Assembly: GCF_958295425.1 (NCBI RefSeq)
Contig: NC_081144.1
Location: 2,398,501-2,462,500, forward strand
DNA from: Solea solea
Lineage: Eukaryota; Chordata; Actinopteri; Pleuronectiformes; Soleidae
Direction: 5' to 3'
Length of the DNA stretch: 64,000 bases
Shown here piece after piece: positions 23,001 to 34,495 of the stretch. Position 1 is the stretch's first letter. Each line of letters starts with the position of its first letter. Both the position numbers and the translations under genes were made by a program. The notes beneath the pieces are model-generated. The model was not told the DNA's origin. It was given only the letters and a program-made list of their open reading frames with translations, and searched no databases.

Positions 23001-25471
23001 TTGATTACTAAATTAATTTCCAACTATTTTCATAGTTATTGAATTGGTTTGAGTGTTTTAAATAAATGAAGAGGATTTAACTTTAGCTGGACAGAGATCA
23101 GATCAGGAGACACACATGATAACGGCATGATCATTTTTAAATCATATGTGAACATAATCTCGACATTTTAAAATCAGGTGCAAATAAACTAAATGTTTTA
23201 ATAGTGGATCTATAAGTAGGTGAACATGAATATAGAAATCTCACCTTTGTTTGTTGCCAAATTTGACCAAGTCTTCCACGTCAAGGATAGAGTTCACCAA
23301 GTCTCTGTCGGTGCTTTTCTCTGAGGACGAAATCACAGAATCAAGTGTTATGTTGACTTTAAATGTGTTCAATGTTCAAGTACAAACATGTGGCCTGTTA
23401 AAAAACAAAATGATTTTCCATGTTATCCTGTAAGTTGCTACATGGATAATCAACTTTTTAGATACAAACAAATCCTGTGGTGACTTTTTCTGTGATTTCA
23501 GCTTCTTAATTGTAAATATATTGCAGTTTCTCTTGCTCCACTATGACAGTAAACTGAATATCTTTGGTTTGTGGAAGAAACAAGATGACACCTGAGGTTT
23601 GGGAAACAAAGATCAACATCTGTCTTCATAAACAACTGAGTGATTGAGAAAATAATCATTACTTGCAGCCCTAGAAGTAATTTTGTATAATCCACCTGGG
23701 TGAAGCTCCTCACTGTCTTATACAATTACCGTCAACATTGTTGTAGTAGACGCATGACCTTGTGGAGACTTTTCCTCTGCACATATGGACCTGAAAACAC
23801 CACAGGTATCAGTTTTCCAAAGTAGCCACACATACTCACACATGGAGTGAGTATGTGACAGCAGATTCAGCGACATTTCATCTGCAAACTAGAGGTGAGG
23901 TGTGTGGTGTGCTTACTTTGATGTGGTGGCTCTCTTGACGCATCACTTCCTGGTTGATACACAGCTGCTCTCTTGACCCCAGGACACAGACTTTAGGGCT
24001 GAATAAACAAACAAACACATAATGGTTACAAGACCAGAAATGGCCAAATACTGGAATAAAATAAAAACTGCAGATTATCAGTCTGTAAATTTGGGACAGT
24101 CTGGATTGTGTATTTGCATTTTAACAGATCCAATATCAGTCGACACAGTCATTTTATACCTTTTAAACTATGACACTGATAACAACACATTTGTATACAT
24201 ATAGGATTTTTGGATTGTATCAGAATTTCCATTTTACATCTGTCTGGTATCTGAGTATCGTATCGGCTCATCCCTAGACATGGGTCAATGTAAGTTTGGT
24301 TCTGATTAACATGGGTTGGTTTGCTGATAAAATCATGGTTTCAAACAGAACAAGAGCCATAATAGGAACCGTGCAGGTGCTCAACAGCCTCACCAACACC
24401 AAGAGTTCATCCCAAGTCATCGATCATGTATGAAACGTGTGCATCTGACTGTAGAGTAAAATTCCCCATGAAATAATACTAATACCCATGCTGATGAGTT
24501 AACAGTACCTGTAAGACGTGTTCTTCAACTCATTGATAACCTGTGCGAGCTGCGAGTGAGTCCTGGATGCATATATGATCTTGGGGACATCAGTGTAACT
24601 GGCTGGAAGACAAATAACAAGGACACACAATACTTGCATTTTGTTGCATTAAGGTATCAGCAAGAGTAGATTCTATTTATGAATAAATGATGGTTGAACT
24701 GCTGGCTGGAAAAATGTATATTTAATGTAAAAATTGCCTGACCTTTTCATCCAGAGGGATGACAGGGAGTGTGTTTCTTACTTGTTGTGGGACCGTCTGC
24801 AGCAGTTGATCCCCACGATGACAGAGGTGTGTTCTGGAACATCTCACCAGCACCAGCACCAGCACTAGTACCAGCACCACCCATCCTCTCTTTTATCTTT
24901 TGGGCAGAGATAGTGTCCTTGAAGTGCTCCCTCCAGGCTAATGTGGCACACAGCAGGCACAGGGTTTTACCAGTCCCCGTGGGACTCTCCAGAACCCCAT
25001 TTATTTCCTGGAACAAACACACAGACACATTAAGCAGGTGTACTTATCCTCAATGCACTTATGCACAATATTATACTCATTCTACTATAATAACTACTCC
25101 CGTGTCATTACAAGCAATATTATTTTCTAATTACTAACCTCATTTCACTAAATCCATAATCTCATACCTGTCCTCTATTAGGCAGGCTGTGTTTTAATGT
25201 ACTGTATTCTTCTATTCTCAGTTGGTTAGTTAGTTTTCTTTACACCCTTGTCATTGATTTAGTGAAATGTGTCTGGCACAAGGATTTTATCGAGGGTAAA
25301 TAAGGTTCCACTGAGTGTCAGCCATGACAGCGTGTTGATGTTTGAATAATAATAATGAAAAAAACTCACCTTCGTAAGACATTCAATCACTTTGCTCATG
25401 TAGACTTTCTGACAGTCATACGGAGGAAAAGGGAATTTCACGGTGACTCCATGAAGACTCAGGTCCGTCAT
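11090..25471 (-). CDS. rtel1: Regulator of telomere elongation helicase 1
   Basis: RTEL1 is a nuclear iron-sulfur DNA helicase (XPD/FANCJ type) that dismantles T-loops, D-loops and G-quadruplexes. It has 31 coding exons: 25370-25471, 24782-25007, 24509-24602, 23917-23998, 23730-23790, 23245-23320, 22748-22832, 22566-22631, 21819-21975, 21690-21728, 21531-21606, 21330-21427, 21123-21178, 20638-20709, 20457-20538, 19473-19605, 19115-19228, 18294-18334, 17252-17337, 17081-17158, 16902-16979, 15479-15741, 15172-15295, 14397-14568, 14168-14313, 13601-13696, 13270-13480, 12575-12712, 12273-12398, 11254-11442, 11090-11169. They sum to 3447 bases (1148 aa). Walker A is SPTGTGKT (K48). Iron-sulfur cysteines are C154, C172, C181 and C216. 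The DEAH box is 259-262, and motif VI is QAIGRVIRH. Two harmonin-like domains (about 905-1000 and 1063-1146) each contain RPHHK. Oddities are a Gly/Ala insertion, one GC donor, and no PCNA-binding or RING tail after the second harmonin-like domain. Confidence 0.95.
12870..13245. repeat. Possible low-copy interspersed repeat in rtel1 intron
   Basis: Phrases such as 'attcaaggactattcaagga' and 'ttcaaaggaccagatgtg' near 12900-12950, with 'ttcgagggtttcaaggaccc' at about 13218-13237, resemble a repeat common in fish introns. The borders are unclear. Confidence 0.25.
16285..16538 (-). repeat. Foldback repeat family, copy b
   Basis: A reverse-oriented copy in an rtel1 intron. It ends '...gtaatcaattcagccctaa' and holds the shared core 'gtgtttgtcaaacctggaaa' and 'attcacattaaagaagctg'. 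Confidence 0.65.
16629..16760 (+). repeat. Interspersed repeat, inverted partner of 24040-24285
   Basis: It begins 'tagggatgggaattgatatc' and carries 'gatattggactgat' and 'ctgatacaatcca'. The reverse complement of these phrases occurs at 24040-24285, also inside rtel1. The family name was not determined. Confidence 0.5.
17383..17867 (+). mobile_element. Tc1-like (Sleeping-Beauty-type) deleted element
   Basis: Terminal inverted repeats start CAGTTGAAACCAGAAGTTTA at the left and are mirrored at the right. They are about 38 bases long, nearly perfect, and flanked by TA on both sides. An inner copy of the repeat, 'tagtgtatgtaaacttctga' at 17651-17670, shows the IR/DR layout of this transposon group. 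The interior corresponds to the antisense start of a transposase gene ('gatttcttttgactttccca'), heavily deleted. The element ends about 43 bases from the splice acceptor of the rtel1 exon at 17252-17337. Confidence 0.85.
18586..18925 (+). mobile_element. LINE 3'-end fragment
   Basis: A frame reading [20 protein letters not shown], then FFRLYLV and a stop, is typical of the C-terminus of fish LINE ORF2. It is followed by an untranslated tail with 'ttgctttggataaaagcgtt' and a TAATG-rich end. It lies in rtel1 between exons 18294-18334 and 19115-19228. Confidence 0.65.
19960..20343 (-). mobile_element. tRNA-derived SINE with 13-bp target duplication
   Basis: The minus strand begins with a tRNA-like head containing an A box (TGGTATAGTGGTTAGCA) and a B box (GGTTCGAGCCC). 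A conserved body follows ('ggagaacccggagagaaccc' on the plus strand), and it ends in a GACT tetramer tail. The duplication TCAATAACAAAGT is perfect at 19947-19959 and 20344-20356. It sits in rtel1 between exons 19473-19605 and 20457-20538. Confidence 0.9.
22205..22400 (+). repeat. Foldback repeat family, copy c (truncated)
   Basis: It carries 'aattgtcaactattttgata' and 'tctttgctccagataacaaa', matching the family core, but lacks the second half. It is in an rtel1 intron. Confidence 0.6.
22984..23066 (+). repeat. Foldback repeat family, copy d (fragment)
   Basis: It starts 'tagggctgcaatgattaatt', the family terminus, and breaks off after about 80 bases. It is in an rtel1 intron. Confidence 0.6.
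23430..23673 (+). repeat. Foldback repeat family, copy e
   Basis: A diverged copy ending 'aatcattacttgcagcccta' with the shared core 'gcttcttaattgtaaatata'. It is in an rtel1 intron. Confidence 0.55.
24040..24285 (-). repeat. Interspersed repeat, inverted partner of 16629-16760
   Basis: It ends 'tatcgtatcggctcatcccta', the reverse complement of the start of the other copy. Both are in rtel1 introns. Confidence 0.45.
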
Positions 25472-25595
25472 GATGAGTGTCCGAGTTTAAGCAGCATTAA
25501 CTATGACGTTAACATGAACTTTTTAACAGTTTTTAACGTTAACATGCGGCACTGACTGTTGAATCCTCACAACAGCAGGACATAAACATACCAGA

Positions 25596-25634
25596 CTTCG
25601 CGCCTGCTTTCCGCTTTCGATCTGCGCATGCGCA
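25596..25634. promoter_or_regulatory. rtel1: rtel1 promoter motifs (NRF1 and E2F-like)
   Basis: TGCGCATGCGCA at 25623-25634 is a perfect palindromic NRF1 site. CTTCGCGCC at 25596-25604 resembles an E2F site. Both lie 125-165 bases upstream of the rtel1 ATG, and E2F control would fit a replication gene. This is motif reading only. Confidence 0.45.
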
Positions 25635-25639
25635 CTATG

Positions 25640-27024
25640 ATAACATACCTCTGCTGCGTTCACGTCGCCTGGGAATATTGAGCATTTCTAATATGCACTG
25701 CATAATATACTGCATTTGTGATTGTGAAAGAAATATACAGTTATGTAATATATATAAATATATATATTTAACGCTCACACTGCCACACAAAGACAAAAAA
25801 TTAACTAAGTAGTACACAATATGTAATAAGGATTAATTTCTGTCACTCATGAAGTCTATGGAAGCTAATTTCTGCCAAAATGGCAAAAATAAAGATCCAT
25901 TAAATAAATATTACTTATTCAGTATCACAAACGACAGACCGAGTAATCGAAAATAATGACTTAGTATCACAAATTAGAATGATTACTTAGAACTCAAGTT
26001 AATTAGATTCTCACAGAATAATGTCAAAAGCCATTCATTTTTATTTTTGCAGATTGTTTCTCATCATAATGACCTAACAGATTTTCCTTTTTTTAACCAC
26101 TAGGTTGTACTCTGTTAAATCAGACGTGTTTTTAACTCTGGGACAAAAATAAAAGCTGTGCAGGATTCACAGCTTTACCTAATATATTATATTTAATTAA
26201 TCTCTTTTTAAAATACATATGTATTTACTTTGCGTACAACATACTTTCTTGTGGCAATTTTTTGAAATCGTTGTTTTCATGACTTTGTATGAGACCACAA
26301 ACAAAGAAAATACATATATTTTTATTTTTGCTTCTTGGGCAAATCAATGAAGCCAATTTGTAAAAATCCAATTTAAAATGCATGTCATTTTTTTTGGCTA
26401 TCTTACACTAATCTTGCATACATGTAACACACTGTCGTCATATCATTATCTTAAAATTCTAATATAAGTGATGCACTTCAAAGTTATTCTTTTGATGGCA
26501 ATTGCTCACACAGGAGAAAATTTAATTCTCAGTTGATTTAAAGCCCACATTGAGGGATTATTTTCGATCCATGGGATGTTATGATCCAAGACCAAAACAA
26601 TTGCCATTATAACTCTTAAGCAGTGCTACAGGATTAGCATGTTACCTTTCTATAACATGTAAAATGTTCAATTGTTTTCAAGTTAAATTAGGGCGAGCTG
26701 TGTATTTTGTTAATCTTGCACATTATTACACATTATGGACTGAGTGATGTTGCAGTAAAGATTTCAGTAGCAGAATCAGGTCAAAATAATTCTGCAAGTC
26801 AACCCAGGCACATTCAGGACAGCAGCATGAGAGTTTGGGGACTCCACCACAATCATGAAGAACCATGACACATTTAACTGTGACAATATGTTATTTTGAA
26901 CGGCTTCAAAATACACCTTGTTTTTGGTACTGAACTTCAAAATAATAATTAGGGAACATTCAAATTACTGTTCCAAGAAGCCACTGTCCACACACAACAA
27001 TTACACAACTCAATAATTACAACA
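25640..27024. other. Spacer between rtel1 promoter and ndufb11 3' end
   Basis: AT-rich sequence without a recognisable gene. I saw no clear structured element. Confidence 0.4.
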
Positions 27025-27030
27025 TTTATT
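27025..27030 (-). terminator. ndufb11: ndufb11 polyadenylation signal
   Basis: Minus-strand AATAAA lies 50 bases beyond the ndufb11 stop codon and would give a short 3'UTR. Confidence 0.6.
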
Positions 27031-27079
27031 TTCAGAAGAAAACGATATCTCGAAACAGAGTGAGAGGGTGTGGGACTTG

Positions 27080-30000
27080 TTACTCTTCGCCAGCGGAGGG
27101 CAGAATAATCGTGCTTGGGTCGTAGTAGTTCTTGTCTATAAGAGGAAGACCCTCCTGCTCTCTCAGCTGGACCAGACGCTCGGCCTCCCTTCTGGACCAC
27201 TTTCGCATTCTGGGAAAAAAAACACAAGAGGAGATGCAGTCAGAGATAAGACTTTGGGCCACTATTGAAAACAACATGCTGCATCGGAACTAAGAGGTTT
27301 ACACAAAGGACTTCCCTACAGTAGAGGCAGCAGACAGCAGTCTCAATCCAGACCTTGATGCTTTCGTGTCTGGACCTACAGTATATGTCTAGAAAATATC
27401 TAGTTGCAATGTTTCAGGTCTTTGGCCCTTTGTCAGACAGTTTTGGCTCCAGCTCAACCTGCGACCTTCATATGGAGGATAAAAACACTAGAAAATGGAT
27501 GTTATCGCAACTGTGATTCCATATGTAATATTGTTTTTTTTATTCAGCTTTAGCTTGAAATTGATTATGTAATAGATTAAAAACACAATGAACGTTACCA
27601 CAACACCCTCAAAGTGCGCAAGTACCAGTGTGTAGAATTTAGTGAATCCATATAAGATTATGGTAATAAAAACAGTTATTTTGTTTCAGGTGATGATGAT
27701 GAATAAATTAAATGAAAGCATAATGTTGTATATTGTATTCAATTTCTGTTGATAGATCCCCTTTAGTCTATAAACTGGACCTTTAACAACTCTATAGTTT
27801 ACTCTAACGCATGGCTGAGAATTAAAAATGGAAAGATATGAATGAATCATGGATATTTTCATGTGCATAAATTGGCACCAGCACCCCCTCATGTGGAGGA
27901 TAAAGCAGTAAAAGATGGGGAGTGATTGAGTGAAGAACTGCAAGCTTTAAGACTTGCACGTTGGGTCTTTTGAAATCATGATCATGATTTGAAAATGATT
28001 AATTGTTTAGCTCTACTATAAACCGATAAATCAATGTCTTTTTATCTGAAGGAGGTACATAAAATGTCTGTAAGTCAACACTCAGCTTTACTCTTTCAAT
28101 CAATAAACATCACACATCTCTATTTGACATATTTGTGCAGTCTGGTGACGTTAAAAGATGTCATAAAGAAATGTACTTGGGATTATTAACAGATGTGAAA
28201 AGATTGGGAACTCACCCATGGTCTGGTAAATAATAGACAAACACAGAACCGAGAACAAGAGCCACAGAGACGCCAAAGAAGAAGCCCACCCGCATGTTCC
28301 ACTGATCCACCACGGGGTCACTGGAGAAGCCATGGTAATCTGGATTCTAACAAAACACACAGAGAGTGTGAGTGGTCAAACACAATGCACATCTTCAATT
28401 GGGTTAAATCATCAGACTTCATGAATTATTATGAGTCTAAGGCAAATTCATCTCTTACATCTTATGACATTCAGATTTTAATAATAAACTACCAACTGTT
28501 ATCTACAGGCTGAAAGTTGCATTCACACTTCCTCTCTGACTCTCTCCTACATCATATATCACCCATCGACTTTAAATGATTTCTAAAGATTGTAGGGCTA
28601 CAACGAAATGAATCACCAACTATTATTGATAATCAATTGATTTGGTGTCAGTGTTTTTTCTTAGTATTTAAAAATGTATCTGATTCTCAGGCTTCTTAAA
28701 TGTGAACATTTTCTGGTGTCTTTGCTCCATATAACAAATCAATCGTTAAAACGTAATCATTTTGATTTCAGGACAAAACAAGACATTTGAGAACATCATC
28801 AGTTCCAGGTTTGGAAGTTTGCGATTAATAGAGAAATTAATCAAAAACATTAATCGATTATGAAAATAAACATTTAGCTGCAGTGGCAGCCTGAAGAAGA
28901 ATGAAATGATGTGATTTGGTGGGTAACATTTATCATATTTTATGATTGCCAAGCTCTGGATCTGATGGAAAAAGAGTGCAGAAGATAGATGTACATACTT
29001 TTTGACATGATGTAAAGTTTAGGTTGTGTGAAGTAGAGCTGAAACAATTACTCGATTAATCGATTATTAATCGATAACTAAATTCAACGTCAACTACTTT
29101 GATAATCGATTCATCAGTTTGTAAGGGATTAACACTGATTTTTTTTCCAGGCTTCTTAAATGTGAATATGTTGTGGTTTCTTTGCTCCACATAACAAAGA
29201 AATCATTAAATCTGAATCATTTTTGGTTTTTGGACAAAACAAGACATTTGAGAATATCATCCTTTACAGGTTTGACACATACTGATCAACATTTTCTGGA
29301 CCAAATGATTCCTCGATTAATCGACAAAATCATCAACTAATTACTCAATTATGAAAAGAATTGTTAGTTGCAGCCACTCTCAAGACACATTCATTTCTTT
29401 GAAACATGTTCTAGAAAATGTGTGTGACAAACACATTGACTATGTCCTGCATAGTCAGGATCTATACGTGTGTATGTTTATTTGAATGTGTTACCTCTTA
29501 TTAGGGCTGATTTTATATAAATATCTAATTTGCAATTATATTAAATGAAATTGTGCTCGAGAGGGAATTGAATTGAACATATTTAAAATGATAACTGAGT
29601 GATATTTGTGCAGATCTGTGAGAAACAAAAATGTTCTCTTAAGTCTGTAGATTTTGAAAATATTGTGATAAATTGTTCATCCCTAACTCTAATGGACCTT
29701 TATGTGGTATAAACACTGACCGTGTCAGGACCAGTAGTCCTTATGGAGAACAAAACCACATTTCTGAGGAATTGATTAGGCTGATGGCTATGATTTAAAC
29801 ATTGTTTATGTTCTAGTTAGGCTTAGCATTTCATTTTTGTTTTTTGCTACTTGCTGTTGTTTGTTGTTATAATGTTGTTTAGACTTGGATCTTTATTACA
29901 TAGTATGTATATGTAAAGATAGATAGATATTTATAGTCTGTGTATACGAGAGTATTGAATATAGTTTCTTTACATTCTACACTCTAGTAAACATTCTAGT

Positions 30001-30544
30001 ATGTTTACAGTCTCAGAGGTTCAGGGTCACATTTCAACGTGGATTGTATGAGTACAAGATGCATGTGACAAAAAAAACTCTTTAATCTTGAAATGGTTAT
30101 GATTATGGATAAAGCTCTGTTTCAGCTGTTGAAATGAACAGAAGTCAATGCAAAGCCCTACTAATGATAGCTGTGTACACCAGTGTGTATGTATGTGTGA
30201 CAGAGAGATAAAGAGTCAGACAAAATCTAATCTAATCATACCAACATATTACTTTTACCACATAAAGAGTAAACTTGTCCACAGCTCACAGCGGCTCTAT
30301 GTTTTGACCGTCACTGACATGGTTAGTATCCGCTGGGCAGCGACGGTCGCGTCTCATGGAGAGAACTCACCTTGACATACTCGCTGACCTCCCCGTGTTC
30401 AGCTTTGCCCGCCGCGGGGAACAGCTCCGTCACAGCGGCCGAACCTGCGCTACCGGTCGGTTTGGACTGAGACACGAAGCGTGACTGTGGACCGGAGAGT
30501 ATCCGAGGCAAGGCGAGCCCGAGCCGCGACATTCGGGTCAACAT
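27080..30544 (-). CDS. ndufb11: NADH dehydrogenase 1 beta subcomplex subunit 11
   Basis: This is an accessory, single-pass inner-membrane subunit of mitochondrial complex I. Coding exons are 30371-30544, 28216-28346 and 27080-27209, total 435 bases, 144 aa (human about 153). The N-terminus is basic and hydroxyl-rich with no acidic residue for about 39 residues, as expected of a mitochondrial presequence. Exon 2 carries [16 protein letters not shown] and a membrane helix ending [10 protein letters not shown]. Exon 3 carries [11 protein letters not shown], conserved in the family, and ends near [20 protein letters not shown] was chosen as the start; the inner methionine (30530-30532) or an upstream in-frame ATG at 30590-30592 are alternatives. 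Exon junction phases agree throughout. Confidence 0.93.
27869..27931 (+). mobile_element. 3' fragment of the 19960-20343 SINE family
   Basis: The segments 'ggcaccagcacccc' and 'gtggaggataaagcagtaaa' match the reverse complement of the tail half of the SINE at 19960-20343. It is in the 3' intron of ndufb11. Confidence 0.5.
28592..28890 (+). repeat. Foldback repeat family, copy f
   Basis: It starts 'gtagggctacaacgaaatga', has the core 'ggcttcttaaatgtgaacat', and ends near 'gctgcagtggcagcc'. It is in ndufb11 intron 1. Confidence 0.65.
29034..29376 (+). repeat. Foldback repeat family, copy g (best copy)
   Basis: It is about 343 bases. The left end, GTAGAGCTGAAACAATTACT, is mirrored by the right end, which finishes ATTGTTAGTTGCAGCC. 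Inner arms are rich in ATCGATTA palindromes. The middle carries 'tctttgctccacataacaaa' and 'tttggacaaaacaagacatt'. There is no coding capacity, so it reads as a miniature inverted-repeat element. It is in ndufb11 intron 1. Confidence 0.75.
29706..30210 (+). repeat. Interspersed repeat with GTCAGGACCAGTAGTCC core
   Basis: One of four related copies; the others are 45748-45925, 58975-59035 and 62520-62715. Two homologous parts (29706-29840 and about 30110-30210, with 'gaacagaagtcaatgcaaag') are separated by unrelated sequence, suggesting a later insertion. Confidence 0.5.
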
Positions 30545-30572
30545 TTTGCCTGTTTGTGGAAGATACTGCTGA

Positions 30573-30583
30573 CCCGGAAGCGG
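30573..30583. promoter_or_regulatory. ndufb11: ETS-type site in ndufb11 promoter
   Basis: CCCGGAAGCGG lies about 30 bases upstream of the chosen ATG. It matches the GABP/NRF2 ETS core common in respiratory-chain gene promoters. Confidence 0.45.
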
Positions 30584-30779
30584 AAACCGCACACGTTTGC
30601 CTCTTCTTCTTCTTAGATTTTAGCGGCGTTACCGCCACCCTATGGTGTCCGTCGGTATTTTCTTTTCAACGTAAACAAAAACGACAAAAAGTATACAACA
30701 CAGGCAGCTACGATATAAGGTACGTTTTTTGTTGTTTCTATATGTATAGAAGCCCAAGAATGCATATCCAAGTCATAAT

Positions 30780-31070
30780 TATTTGATACTAAGTCATCAT
30801 TTTGAGATAATATCCCGTAATTATGAGATGCTATGTCATAATAATGAGATACGATTTCAAAATGATAACTTAGTATCTCATAATTATGACATGTGAAGTC
30901 ATCATTTTGAGATACTAATCCATTATAATAATGAGATACTATTTAAGTGATAATAACGAAATAATATCCCATAATTATGCGATGCTAAGTCATAATAATC
31001 AGATACTATCTCATATTTATGAGATATTCAGTCACAATAATGAGATAATATTTCATTATTATGACTTCCA
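30780..31070. repeat. AT-rich degenerate tandem repeat with palindromic units
   Basis: Units built on AAGTCATAATTATGAGATA recur about a dozen times with changes such as 'agtatctcataattatgac'. Because TCATAATTATGA is its own complement, both strands carry similar words and the array could form hairpins. Confidence 0.6.
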
Positions 31071-33171
31071 TATATTTAGGTGTATGTGACAATGTGTGAG
31101 AATTATAAGAAAAACATTTTGTGGAAATCACATAAACAAAGGCTCGAAATAAAACTATAAAATAAAAAAAGAGACTGCAAATGGCAGATTTAACACACAA
31201 GAAGGATCAAGAAGCAAACAGAGGGACGTGGATAGAAACAACAATGTTAATATGAGTTTTTTGTGGAGGGCCTCAATGAAAAATATCAATTAATTTTTTT
31301 TTTTTTTTTTTTTTTTAAACTTGCTATATTTGAATATATGGACATATGCTGTACCTATTCAAATAAAAACCTGAATAACACAGTTGTCCATCTCCGTTTC
31401 TCGCAACAGAAAGTGTGCTAAATGCTGTACATTTCATAAACAAGTGTATCCAAGTCCACCTTTGTGCTATATGAATAAAATGTAACATTATCATTATTAT
31501 CATTATTAAATGAAAAACACCAGCCTTCACACAATCGGTTGCATTGATTATCATTTATTTGTGTCCAATATACAATCAGTAACACTGTTGTGTGTCGTAG
31601 GATTAAAAAGTTTAACTTTGTGCATGTATATAATTTAATAAGATAAACAAATTTGTCTTTTCTTTTTTTTTTGTACAAAGGTGTATATTACCAGCTCATA
31701 GTCCAGCCGGTCAAGTTACTTCAATTATTTTGTTTAATATGCTATTAAATACTGGTTTACAAAAGGAGTCAAAACCAGGTGAAAGTGTAATAAGCACAAT
31801 AATCACAAGGGGTCTTTCAGAAGACATGGGATTACTTAAGATTCTGCTGAACACTGAAGTATTTAATGTAGAACCCATCTTTTCCTAAACCTAACCAAGT
31901 GGTTTTGTCATATTAATGCAACGAAAAACTGCAGCTTAAAACTGCAACTCATTTGCAGAAAAGTAAACATCAATCCACAGCATCACATTTTCCTGTTCAA
32001 CCTTCTGCATCCAGGACACTGAGACGACACAAGAGAAGAAAGAATAGAAGCGTCAAGTCAAGCATTAATTAGTCTTAAAGGTAAACAATGCTGAGAAAGA
32101 ATTAAGAGATGCACTCTCTGACACTGTTGTGGTGTCCATGTCTCCTCAGATTTGGAGATTTGGATGTTGGAGATTTGGTGGCATAGCCACTCAATCCAGA
32201 GGTGCATTTGATCCAATAACAATCTGTGTCTGACTGGCTCTCTCAGTCATACACAACACAACACATCATCAACATGAATCAGATCCATGCCGGCAAGCAC
32301 ACAAGGCTGAACCGTGACAATTTCTCAAATTCATCAAATTCAAAATGGTTCCATGACAAACAATTTTCCAACTTTTGTCTGTTACAATCCAAAGATCTCA
32401 CTGTGAACATTTTCAAAATGGATCTTCAATGATACAAATGAAAAATCACAAGACAGGTTTAGAAACAGTCCAGTTTCAGGACAATGTGGAACACAAGTGC
32501 AAAATTAAATGACATCTCACCTTCCACTTATTTAAGGTATTAAAAAAATGCAACACTACTTATGAGAAGTAATCCTCTCCATGGAAAGTGATTCTCATTC
32601 ATAATTCCAGCTTTGTGAAATAACCCTGACCTCCTTTATTGGGATTTTTGCCTTTTTCTAGACAAAAAAATAAATAAAAATGGTGCATGTTAATTTCAAC
32701 ATTTTGATCTAGCAGGAATGGCCTTCCAGAGAAAAAACAGTCAACAAAACATTAAGATAAGAATCCGCAATATGCCAGTGAAATATGATGAGATGCAGTT
32801 TTATTCTATCCTAAATCAACTTTGTTCTGTAGTGAACTCTACTCACTGATGAAATTAAAACAGCTATTCAGGCCTGAAGCAGACTTAAACTTAACTTAAA
32901 AAAAAAAAAAAAAATAAAATAAAAGAATCAAGGCTACTGATTCGAACAAATGAGGCACTTATTTTCCAAAAGGGTGTAATTATGGTCTAATATTTATGTC
33001 ACTGACCACATGCAGTGGGATTTCATTACATCCAAATCTACTCAAGAATGTTTCGGACTACGACAGCGAACAGTTAACTACAAAGATTAAAAACATACAG
33101 AAAAGACTGGGTGACAAAAAAGCACTTATTATCTAAAAAGATAAGAAAGAATGCCATGTGTGTCAGCGGAT

Positions 33172-33823
33172 TAAAAATGCCAGTGTGTAGGATTTGGTGG
33201 CATCTAGGGGTCAAGGTGCATATTGCAACCAAATAGTATAGTATGAGGCCTTATTCACATGGGACACACGATTTTCCCTATGCAATCTTTTTTCATTCTT
33301 CTTTCAAAGTTTTCCGTAAACACATGAACCCCAAATGAATCCAAAATGACTATAAAGTATATATGTCAGGCCTGCATGTGGCGCTGTGACGCTGCCACAG
33401 AAAGACACCAAAAAACGGAAAAGATGTAGATCGTGTTCATAAAGGTTGTGCGCTATGTACAAAATCAAGAAGAACACAGTGAGATGGCGACAGCTAACGC
33501 AAGAGCAACAGAGGCAGGGGTTATTATGACGTCATCATTTCCCCCAACACCACGTGCTGGTTGTACACACGGAAACGCAAAGCGTAGCGTTTTGAGACTT
33601 TGTTTTCCCAAAAAAAAGGGGTTTTAGGACTACCCAAAATGCCAGTATAGTGTGAATAAAAAGCCAACAAGACATAAAACCTCATAAAAACTCATTTGTC
33701 TAAAACACAACCGACCCGCTCCTGATGTGATATTAACCCAACCATTATTACATTTCCGTTGACCAGTTGATTATAAATTTAAACATACATCATTTTAAAA
33801 TCCTACACACTTCACCTTTAAAA
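33172..33823. mobile_element. Nonautonomous inverted-repeat DNA element
   Basis: The left end contains CAGTGTGTAGGATTTGG. The right end, 'aaatcctacacacttcacct', is its inverted match. It spans about 650 bases with no transposase frame. The phrase 'aggatttggtggcatctagg' is very common in percomorph genomes. Superfamily not decided. Confidence 0.6.
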
Positions 33824-34217
33824 CCATCTCTTGTATACAAACGTTTCATCACACAGAAAAAATAAAGGAGGACAAAAAAAAAGTCTTTGGGAAACAGCAA
33901 CAATAACCAAAGTGCTCAACTTAAGTCTCTGAGTGATTGATGATGTATTTAATTTTTCTTTTTTACTATTACTATTGTGTAGAAGTCCAGCAAATACACT
34001 CTGTATCAACAGTACATGAAGATCAAACCCAGACTGCCCCCTACAGTACAGCAGCCGCACAGCTTCACCATATGACATCAAAATGTTTCTCTTGTTTTTC
34101 ACAGGCAGTGACGTCACACGTTAGCTGTAGTCATATGTGTGTGTATATACTGTGTGTATATGTGTTCAGCACCAGGAACTCTACCAGTTTTCTTCACGTT
34201 CCCCTCTCTCCATACAA

Positions 34218-34495
34218 GGACTGCAACGATTATCAACGGATTACTAAATTATTCGGCAACTATTTTGATATCCGATTAATCCGAGTGTTTTTTTTCAATA
34301 AAATGTGAATATTTCCTGTTTTCTTTGCTTCATGTAACAAGAAAATCATTTCAACTAGAAAAAAAGTTTGGTTTGTGGACCAAAAACATCATCATTTCCA
34401 GGTTTGGTAAACACCTATCAACATTTCAGTAAGTAATCGAGAAAATAATCCAACAGATCAATCAATTATGAAAATAACCATTAGTTGCAGCCCTA
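34218..34495 (+). repeat. Foldback repeat family, copy h
   Basis: It starts 'aaggactgcaacgattatca' and ends 'ataaccattagttgcagccc', with the family core between. Confidence 0.65.
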
